Assembly: GCF_000003815.2 (NCBI RefSeq)
Contig: NC_049984.1
Coordinates: forward strand, 22,702,385-22,766,384
DNA: 64,000 nt
DNA from: Branchiostoma floridae
Taxonomy: Eukaryota > Chordata > Leptocardii > Amphioxiformes > Branchiostomatidae
Direction of reading: 5' to 3'
Notes under the pieces: model-generated
Told to the model about the DNA's origin: nothing
Seen by the model: only the letters and a program-made list of their open reading frames with translations
Databases searched by the model: none
Part shown: piece after piece, positions 55,479 to 64,000 of the stretch
How positions within the stretch are numbered: the first letter of the stretch is position 1
How the letters are laid out: the number at the start of each line of letters is the position of its first letter
Position numbers and translations under genes: made by a program

Positions 55479-58400
55479 ATGGCGTCCAAAATCCTAGTGC
55501 TGCTAGTCCCGCTGGCAGCGTTTGTGTTCCAGAGCCTGTTCCAGCCTCGTGTGCGGTTCGGCGACCACAATCACGTGTACAATCACGTGCCGGGCACGTG
55601 CCGCCTGGTGGAAGGGGTCGTGCATGGGGCGGAGGACATCGTGCGCACCAGGGACGGGCTCGCCTTCATATCCACGGGTATGAAACCTCCTCCCGCCTTC
55701 AACCCCGACCCTTGGTATCTCCAGGCTGTGGGGAAGATTCTCCTGTTCGACTTGAAGAAACCCGAAGACGGAGTGAGAGAATTGAAGATTGAGCCAGAAG
55801 AAATTTTGTCCGAGGGGCTGGGGCCACATGGCCTGGGTCTTTACGAGAACTATGCTGGAGAAATCCGGCTGTTTGTTGTCAACCATCACAAGGTAGGGCA
55901 CATAAATGTTCATTCATTAGTTCAGAATAAAATATAAAGGTGGTCACCAAGGAATATTCAGAAATTATGCTCCTGGCGATTTTTTTAAGTTCAGTGTATT
56001 TTTGTTCTTTTCTTATCATATTTTTCCGAAAGCTACCTGGCCGGGCCCGGGTTGGTAATTGGGACCTAGGCCTAAGGCTCACGTCACATTTCCAAACCGG
56101 GGCCCGGCCAGGCTGTTTGTGGAAACGAAAAATAGAAATGTAACAAAATATTCACGAATAATGCCCACTACTATTCACGACTTTTCGTTCTTAAATGCTA
56201 CCTGGCCAGGGGCAAGTTTGGAAATGTGACGGACGCTAACCTTACTTTGCCCTTCCCTGTCTGAAGCTGCAGTATCTGTGTTTTCCGCCAGGAGGGTGAC
56301 AGGGTGGATATTTTCCGCTACGTACGCCCGGAGGCCAAACTACAGCACGTCAGATCCGTACGGGACCCTCTGCTGCACAGTGTCAACGATGTGCTCGCCA
56401 CTGGAACGGACGCTTTCTTCGCTACCAATGATCACTACTGTCATGCTCCCTGGGCAATGAAGTTAGAACGGTGAGTGTTCAGATGGCGATCATTAAAACA
56501 AACAAAAGAATTATACCTGGTCTAACGTACAGCCATGTCTACCAAGTTTCTTGGAACCAGCCTCGTCTAACGTAGTATCCTCTCTCCTTTCCTAGGTTCC
56601 TAGGTTCCTAGAAACTAAGTCTGGTCTAACGTGTTTTCCTCTCGTACCAAGGTTTCTAAGGTGGTTTCGTCTCGTACCAAGGTTTCTGGAACCATCTGGT
56701 CTAACATGGTTTTCTCTCGTACCAAGGTTTCTGGAACCATCTGGTCTAACGTGGCTTCCTCTCGTACCAAGGTTTCTGGAACCATCTGGTCTAACATGGT
56801 TTTCTTTCGTACCAAGGTTTCTGGAACCATCTGGTCTAACGTGGTTTCCGGAATTTCGAAATTCCTCTCGCACCATGGTTTATTTCTGGAACCATCTGGT
56901 CTAACGTGTTTTCCTCTCGTACCAAGGTTTCTGGAACCATCTGGTCTAACATGGTTTCTTCTCGTACCAAGGTTTCTGTAACCATCTGGTCTAACATGGT
57001 TTTCTTTCGTACCAAGGTTTCTGGAACTATCTGGTCTAACGTGGTTTCCTCTCGTACCAAGGTTTCTGTAACCATCTGGTCTAACATGGTTTTCTTTCGT
57101 ACCAAGGTTTCTGGAACTATCTGGTCTAACGTGGTTTCCTCTCGTACCAAGGTTTCTGCAACCATCTGGTCTAACATGGTTTCCTCTCGTACCAAGTTCT
57201 ATAACCATCTGGTCTAACGTGGTTTCCTCTCGTACCAAGGTTTCTGTAACCATCTGGTCTAACATGGTTTTCTTTCGTACCAAGGTTTCTGGAACCATCT
57301 GGTTTAACGTGGTTTTCAGGAATTTCGAAATTCCTCTCGCACCATGGTTTATTTCTGGAACCATCTGGTTTTACGTGGTTTCGTCTCGTACACAAAGGTT
57401 TCTGGAACCATAGGACTAAGGTCTATAAAGGTGGTTTTCTCTCGTACCAAGGTCTCTGGAACCATCTGGTCTAACGTGGTTTCCTCGACCAACATGGTTT
57501 GCTCTTGTTTCCAGGTTTTTGGGGTTAGCCTGGTCTAACGTGGTTTACTTCAACGGCACTACCGCTAGTGTCGCTGCGGACGGATTCTCCATCGCCAACA
57601 GCATCGCAACGCCTCCTAGCGGCGACTTGGTGTACGTCAGCGACACACTGCAGCAGCACGTCAGAGTGTTCCGCCGTCTCCCCGACCACAGTCTGGAGCT
57701 ACAGCGCGTCATACCACTGTTCACTGGGGTGGACAACCTGAATATCTGCCCGGAAACAGGTATCACGTTTCTAAATCTGCATTTGTCATCAAGTATAACC
57801 GACCTTCGGCGTATACGCTAGCATCAGGTTATGAAGGTGATAAAAATGATGATGATGATGATGATGATATAATGATGATGATGATAATGATAACAATGAT
57901 GATAACGATGATAATACTGATGACGACGACGATGGTGGTGGTGGTGATGATGATGATAAACATGATGATGATGATGATGAAGATGACGATGGTGGTGATG
58001 ATGATGATGATGATAAAAAAAGATGATATCAATGTAGACGATAAATTTGATGATAATGATGATCATGGTGATGATTATGGAAATGATGATGATGATGATA
58101 ATGATGATGATGACGATGATTGTGGTGATGATGATGATGATGGCAGTGGTGACAATGATGATGATATTCGAACCTCAGCTGCCGAGTCTTCTTTATCCTC
58201 TTTTGCATAAATGGGACTCGACGGCTGAAAATAGGTTTGAATACCAGACTTGTGTTTTATGACAAGGCGATTGACCAGCTTTATCTTCGTTCAGATGTAC
58301 TTTAATCGTTACCTAAGGGGGTTATATAGCCTTTTAAGTTATTGATGAAATGACTGTGTAACCTCAGGTGACCTGTGGGTTGGCGCCCATCCTAGTGTGT

Positions 58401-59297
58401 CTGACACCTTCAGCCACATACGAGACAGACGCCACCTAGCGCCGTCCCAGGTAATGACACGTTCATAAGGGAAGGAAGATATGTTCACATGTATATTTCC
58501 GTGGCCATGAACATTTACCTACAGCGCTTCAGTTCACTAGTTTAAACTCCATTAAAGACATTGAATTTATCCATCACTAACGGGCCTTTCAAGTTTTTTT
58601 TTTTTTTTTTTAGAATTGTAAGTAAGGCCATAGCATGTACATTTTATGGATCAGCGCTTTCATTAATTTTCGCCTGATTTCAGAAAAAAAAGGATTTTTT
58701 TTTCTCTTCGGGGATGGTCAGATAGACCCAAATGAGCAAACATGTTGTGTTGTAGCCTAATAATCATACTTGTAGAAGTGACACTAGGAGGTAGTCATGA
58801 CTATAGTTGCAGAAGCGAAACTTGTTGGATAGCTGTAAAAGTGCTCCCAATATGGAAGCCATGACTGCCAGCTTGGCAAGTGATACCACTAGTATCACTT
58901 TAATTACACTAGTTTACTTTTTAATAATGCCTTGTTAGTTATGATGCCACGTTTTGTCACTTCAACTAATGTTACGACGTTTATGGTGTCTATTTGAAAA
59001 TTTAGCCATCTTGTTATTTAACTCATCTTGTTTTTTTTAGCGCTATCTCATTATTTTTGCATAGGATGTCATCCATAAAATTTACTTGCTGTGGCCTGAT
59101 GTCCGGCGTACTTATTTCACTAACAGGTCCTCCGGATCCAAAACGCCGCGGGAGAGTACCCTGAAGTGACGGAGCTGTACGCTAACGACGGCCGGCAACT
59201 GAGCGGTTCCACGGCGGCGGTGGTCTACAACAGGCGTCTCCTGATAGGGACCGTAGTCGATACACTTCTGTACTGTGACATCATGGTCCCAATGTGA
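55479..59297 (+). CDS. PON: Paraoxonase (PON family lactonase/arylesterase), 5 exons, complete
   Basis: Exons: 55479-55892, 56292-56470, 57515-57759, 58368-58450, 59127-59297. Phases agree throughout, giving 363 residues (the family is about 355). The N-terminus KILVLLVPLAAFVF is a hydrophobic signal anchor, and paraoxonases usually keep theirs. Six-bladed propeller landmarks: C41 and C357 for the family disulfide; E52-D53 for calcium; PHG with H117 and VVNHH with H136 for the catalytic histidine pair; VNDV with N170-D171; TNDHY with D185; IANSIA for the next calcium asparagine; VDN before the end of exon 3; AHP in exon 4. The enzyme hydrolyses lactones and aryl esters outside the cytosol. 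ATG 55479 is chosen because the hydrophobic segment starts there; no upstream in-frame ATG is needed. Confidence 0.94.
56600..57500 (+). repeat. 45-bp minisatellite in paraoxonase intron 2
   Basis: About 17-19 units of 45 bases with core CCAAGGTTTCTGGAACCATC and TGGTCTAACGTGG, some altered and two carrying a GGAATTTCGAAATTCC insert (near 56850 and 57318). The core resembles the exon 3 acceptor and exon start that follow at once (CCAGGTTTTTGGGG ... CTGGTCTAACGTGG). Long open frames on both strands arise because 45 is a multiple of 3. Confidence 0.92.
57838..58165 (+). repeat. (GAT)n microsatellite in paraoxonase intron 3
   Basis: About 330 bases of GAT/GAC/GGT trinucleotides. The Asp/Met- and His/Ile-rich frames over it are artefacts. 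Confidence 0.95.
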
Positions 59298-59659
59298 CGT
59301 CATGGCATCCCATAGATTCTAACGTAGCGATCGTCTGAATGGAATTCTACTCAATACACCGTGCTCTACTTTGGGATTGATGAAAGAGCTGGGCTGTCTA
59401 CCTGGCCTGTCTACCTGGCCTGGCTATCACGCCAGGCTACTCAGATCCCACCATTCATAGCCCCACATATGGCAGTCAGCTGATTGAGGCATAATAATTG
59501 CTAATCTCCAACCCTGCCAGTGACCTGAGGTTGGCGTGTCCACCACTGACTGGGCCAGGTAGACAGCCCAGCTCTTTGATCAAACCCCTCTACTTTGACG
59601 TGGTCAGGGTCTTTTCGGAAGAAACGTGTTTTTAGGGCGCCGTCACATTCGTCTCCAGG
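59298..59659. other. Paraoxonase 3' flank
   Basis: 3' UTR and flank, including a segment (CTGGGCTGTCTACCTGGCC ... TTCATAGCCCC) whose inverted copy is near 51960-52030. No polyadenylation signal could be singled out. Confidence 0.45.
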
Positions 59660-60780
59660 GTTTATTACCTCCATGAAATGCCATGGAATGGAGGTTATAT
59701 TTTCTGTTATGTGTCTCTGTCTGTAAACAAGATTACTCAAGAACGGCTGGATGGATTGGTTTCATACTTGTTGTGTTGGTGGGGTGTGATAAAAGCTCGA
59801 ATCGATGAGATTTTGGGAGCCGTATCTGTCGTTATAATCGATGTAATAATATCAGAAATCACCCCTATATTTGAGATATATTGGTACAGGCATCATGCTT
59901 TATGTGTTTGTTAATGGGCTTAGCTGCAAGCAGATGGTGAGGTGACAGCTGTTTGGGGAATCCCGAGTTTTTTAATATGATAATTAGTTTTATTTATGTC
60001 TGCTTAGGATATCATGGAGATGTGAAACGTAAGTATAATTGTAAGAAGTTGAGGTACATTTAACGATAATGCTTAACAGGTATGGATGTCTCACATACTG
60101 TACTGCTGATTTGAGTGACATGGTGATTAAAATGCCATTAGGTCCTCTCATCTGGGTTGGGTGTCAGAAGTTTTATGGACGATACAGATGTTTTGATTTT
60201 GTTACGATAAGGGGCAGTTGTTAGTTGTCTCTTTCGCAGCCAATGGTACTTGTTTTTTAGCAGACGGGGTTGGCGCCAAGTATTCATCTTACAGTTGGTG
60301 TAGGGCTGTCAGAGGAAAGTGTGCATCTCGTTCTTGTACCGTGTGAACAGCTGATGTTATGACATATTGGTGGAAAATCAAATCACCATCTGACTAAAGT
60401 TGGCCACATCCCTTCTTCTTTCTGAGTTTCCCAACTTCCTCCCACCACACAGCTCTGAGGCACATAGTCGAACCTCAATAGTGCTGACAACCTTAGACAT
60501 TTTAAATGCCAAACATCAAGCTTAACACCACGCTACCATATGCCGTCGACCTCTTAAACGCACATTACACAATTAAGTGTCACATTTTGATAATTACTAA
60601 TCAGATGGACATCCTCTGTGTCATTAAATAAATACACCACTACTTTCCCATAACATTTATATTACAAATGTATATAACCATTACTCTCAAATACAACAGA
60701 CTATATAAAACATACATACCATCCACAAAAAAGCAATAAATATTTCATGGAGGTATGAGGTCCCCGAACTCTAGTTTTAT
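59660..60780. mobile_element. Element with ACCTCCATGAAA inverted ends, left copy
   Basis: It begins GTTTATTACCTCCATGAAA (59660-59678) and ends TTTCATGGAGGTATGAGG (60743-60760) plus CCGAACTCTAGTT. The body carries ACAAGATTACTCAAGAACGG, a widespread repeat word also seen near 24230. No coding. Confidence 0.6.
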
Positions 60781-61831
60781 GTTCATATTTAGTGCCTTCA
60801 CTAGAAGTTACCTTCAGTGCTAGAAGACGCTGGAAGATAGCTTTCGACACTTGATATAGTTGTATTCTAATTTACTCTCCAAGCAGAGGATAGGCTCCGG
60901 CTGTTTTTTTATAACATTTTTATTGGGGTATTTTGTATTGTATCAAGTAGGACCAAAACAGAACCTAGGTTTTGACAATACAAGATACAATACAAAATAG
61001 AAAGCCTGATGTAGACTAGATGATGCTGTAATGAGGTTGCGTTACTTTTACTGAAACCCTTTTCACTAAAAAAGGGGTGCCTTAGAATTAAGAAGAAATT
61101 TACTGAATTTATACCATCCACGAGTAAGAAACATACGAAGTACGTGGAATTTTTACAATGTAAACTTATTGTAAGAATTGTGCGTATTGGTTGAAATTAG
61201 TATAAACTCCGTAATGTTCGTTTTTTTCTTATTTCGTACTGTAGTGGACTGTAAGAGTTTTGTAAAACACGTATGAATTCCGTGAAAACCTAAATTCCGT
61301 ACAATCCTCTTGAATTCATAGAAAGTCATGTGGTATAAGAGTCCGCCATAGGGATCAAAATTGCCTCCTAGCAGTTCAAGATATCATTGCAGAAGAAATC
61401 CCATACTAAGTTGCTGCAAGAATGATATAAATCGCTATGAAGCATTAATGACACGTGGCGAGTCTCCACATGCCCGATTGACAGATTTAAAGCTTTTAAT
61501 TTGAGTTTCCGGAGCTTTAAACAACATTTACAGTCAGGTGTTAGAAGGTAGCCTGGTATCCAGTCGTATTATAGCTCCCGAGTCTCTTCTGTCCTCTCCG
61601 CAAATGATGTGTTTAAAAATGTTTTAGTCATTTTTTAAACATGACATGATATTCATGACAACGTATTGTAAGTGCACTTAATGGCATTTACCAATTGCCA
61701 GACTTATCGATTGTCCACCCAGACAAAGACATTAAGAATTATGCATCAACAGCTAAAGTTCGCTCTTTAAACTCAACTTTTAACCTTGGCATTAATCAAG
61801 GACGCAAAGTTCAAGATGTGATGCTAGTCTG
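60781..61831. other. Unassigned DNA between two facing elements
   Basis: Holds a GGCTCCGGCTGTTTTT repeat copy at 60870-61020 with a short inverted segment (TTTGTATTGTATC / GATACAATACAAA). Otherwise nothing recognised. Confidence 0.5.
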
Positions 61832-62915
61832 AACTAGAGTTCGGCGACCTCATACCTCCATGAAAATTTAAAGCTATCGTAAATTTCATGCAATTGACTA
61901 AGACATTAACATAATGTATGCATGGTGTTGTTAATCATTGACTAACGTACACATGTCACAATTATAAAATTCCCATTATTAATCATAAAGAGGTTTTGCA
62001 ATTTTTACATAAATTATGCAAATAAGTTCCTCATTACCATATTTGGTATCTGCTTATATTCCACCTATCATAATTAACATGTGTTACATGTATTGAGGTC
62101 CAGTTATTGAAAACAATGGAACTGTACAATTTCCCCATTAATTATGCAAATTCAGTCATCATTTGCATAACATGTATATCATTATGAACATCTTTGCCTA
62201 AGCTACCAGCATACCTAAAATGCAGGCAATCCGTCGTTCCTTTCTGCAGTTATCCTCTTTGGAGTGTCTTGACAAAAACGCCCCTGCAGTTCCACAATTG
62301 AATGTTAGGGGACTGAAACTTGCCCCACTTTGTCATGACGCTGAAAGCTATCTACCACCCAAATGTCACGACCATATCACGTACGGGACAAGAGATACAT
62401 TGAAAAAACTGCTATGATAGAATATTCTCATTAATTATGCAAATGTACTCCTATTTTGCATTATTTGTATTTTATCTTGTACAACATTGTCTAAGGTACC
62501 TACATACCAAAAATCATGAAAATCCGTTGTTCCCTTCTTGAGTTATCCTCGTCAGAAGTTTTTGACAAAAATGCCCCTGCTATCCCAAACCTAGACGCTA
62601 GGGAGCCCAAACTTATGTCATTTTTAATACTTAAAAATCTTGACCATAGCATGTTCAGAACACCGAGATAGCAAAACCGGAAGTTGCGCTGCAGTATCAG
62701 GGTCACACACCAGGGGGCCCAAAATTGACCTTGACCTTCGTCTTCCCAACCCCTATTCACATACCAAATATCATCGTAGTCCATCAAGAGGTTCTCAAGT
62801 TATGATGTTCACAAATATGCGGACACACAGACACACACACAGACACACACACACACAGACACACAGACAGACACACTCAAAACTATACCTCCATTTTTTC
62901 ATGGAGGTAATAAAC
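61832..62915. mobile_element. Element with ACCTCCATGAAA inverted ends, right copy
   Basis: It begins AACTAGAGTTCGG plus CCTCATACCTCCATGAAA (61832-61866) and ends TTTCATGGAGGTAATAAAC (62897-62915), the exact reverse complement of the left end of 59660-60780. A (CA)n/(CAGA)n run is at 62820-62880. Two ~70-base AAATCCGTTGTTCC-like segments repeat inside (near 62225 and 62518). Confidence 0.6.
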
Positions 62916-64000
62916 ATGGATTCTAATTCTGAACTCCAGTCTGAATACCGCTCAGAGCAGATCAATTGTGCAAGAGTCAAGTGGGTGCGTTTGAACGTGG
63001 GCAACAGACGTTTAGTGTCTGGGGAATTCTATGCCACTAGATGCATAGATGTTCAGCCGTGATATCACATTTTCTGTCTTAAGATGTTTTAGCAATAATC
63101 CATTGCGAGGCATATCTCTTAAAAACCTGGTAGATCCATTACAAGACATTTGATCAATAGAGTGACCAAACAGTAGTTATGTATACTAATTGGTTTTGGA
63201 ACATCTATTCTGTGTAGTGTAGGTCTACTCATTGAAATTACTAAAGAAAGGTTGGGAATTTTGTGGATTCTTATCTAACACCCTGAGTCTTTTTTAGACC
63301 AATAAATGACATATCATGGTTAACCGGTTGCTATTTACTATAAGATAAATTTGTCTTTCTACAGCTGTTACTGGGTCATGACCTCCAGACAAGCAAACAA
63401 CTTGTTAGCGTCTTTTATTTACATATCGGTTACGAAATAATTCTTTACCCCCAGCTTTGCTACTGTACTCTGTTATATAATTGCTCATGAACTTTCGAAT
63501 ACGTGACAATGTGTGTTTTATATCAACTGCACTGTAAATGTATTTGTTCACATGGTAAGTTACCCAGCTGAAAGGAATGTTCGTACACGAGTTCCATCAC
63601 GACACACGAGGAAACATTAACGTTACATTCGACCCACAAATACAGCTATGTTGGGTCTAATACGGTCAGTGTCATGTTCAGAATTCACTTTGAAACTACA
63701 ATGCTGGTCACGCGAACTCAGTCCGAAATACATGACGCATGCATAAAAATGTTAGTCTGAGCAGGAGATGGCGATACCATGGCCAGTCGGTCGCTAAAAG
63801 AAAGGTACAAAGACCTAGTATTTACGCAACGTTTCTGCGCCCCCAAAACACGAAAGGCGCAAAAATGAATAGTGAATTATGTAACATTCAATTACATAGT
63901 TATATTGGAAACATAGTTACTTATATTGGAAAAGCAAGTAACAGCGAGCAGATTAAAATTGGACTGAGCAGTGGAGTTTGGACTATTGCTTGTAGATTTT
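62916..64000. other. Non-coding to the window end
   Basis: AT-rich, no gene, splice pattern or repeat boundary recognised. Confidence 0.45.

Noticed and set aside
56615-57364. 249-codon minus-strand open frame with repeats in paraoxonase intron 2
   Set aside because: It is produced by the 45-bp minisatellite, whose length is a multiple of 3. Other frames on both strands are open as well, and it lies inside a well-supported intron.
56600-57500. CRISPR-like regular repeat array
   Set aside because: The units abut without unique spacers, in an intron of an animal gene. It is a minisatellite.
57824-58210. His/Ile-rich and Met/Asp-rich proteins
   Set aside because: Translations of the (GAT)n microsatellite.

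Overview
The window is animal nuclear DNA. Spliced genes with GT-AG introns are separated by a very dense and varied set of mobile elements. The gene set (PRODH2-type dehydrogenase, MDP1-type phosphatase, paraoxonase) and the repeat set (Tx1-like LINE, Penelope-like element, THAP-bearing TTAA transposon, tRNA-headed SINEs, many foldback MITEs) fit an invertebrate deuterostome, most likely a lancelet (Branchiostoma). The species is inferred from this content; no database was searched. One 100-base run of N lies at 7065-7164.

Layout. 1-1040: a repeat block and the last coding exon of an unidentified gene (892-1038). 1040-8200: repeats only, including two short elements with perfect 8-bp target duplications (3158-3634 and 4054-4652), a CCAAT/TATA-containing palindrome, a captured NHL-repeat fragment, G/C-run repeats and the gap. 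About 8250-17880: one long, decayed Tx1/L1-type LINE. Its ORF1 is broken by a single TGA. Its ORF2 is broken by frameshifts, a nonsense codon and a 1.95-kb transposon. 18145-29400: further nested transposons, including a 2.66-kb TTAA element with arms of about 0.8 kb and a 5'-truncated Penelope-like element. 30918-39537 (+): a complete 11-exon hydroxyproline/proline dehydrogenase gene of 499 codons. 41351-44352 (-): four 3' exons of a magnesium-dependent phosphatase 1 gene, convergent with it. 46477-50245 (+): a complete four-exon sulfotransferase-like gene of 426 codons. 55479-59297 (+): a complete five-exon paraoxonase gene of 363 codons. 59298-64000: repeats only.

The four recognised genes are independent and do not form a pathway. 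The dehydrogenase is a mitochondrial flavoenzyme, the paraoxonase a calcium-dependent secretory-pathway lactonase, MDP1 a small HAD phosphatase, and the sulfotransferase-like protein has no assigned substrate. Exon joins were checked by reading-frame phase: every intron of the three complete genes keeps frame.

The most interesting signals are: three hammerhead ribozyme motifs in Penelope-related repeats, whose stems I and II change between copies but stay paired; a LINE ORF1 whose only nonsense codon replaces the first cysteine of the middle of three zinc knuckles; a transposon whose removal with one 8-bp target copy restores the ORF2 frame; a near-empty-site copy of the TTAA element's target elsewhere in the window; and a 45-bp minisatellite in the paraoxonase gene that resembles the adjoining intron-exon junction.
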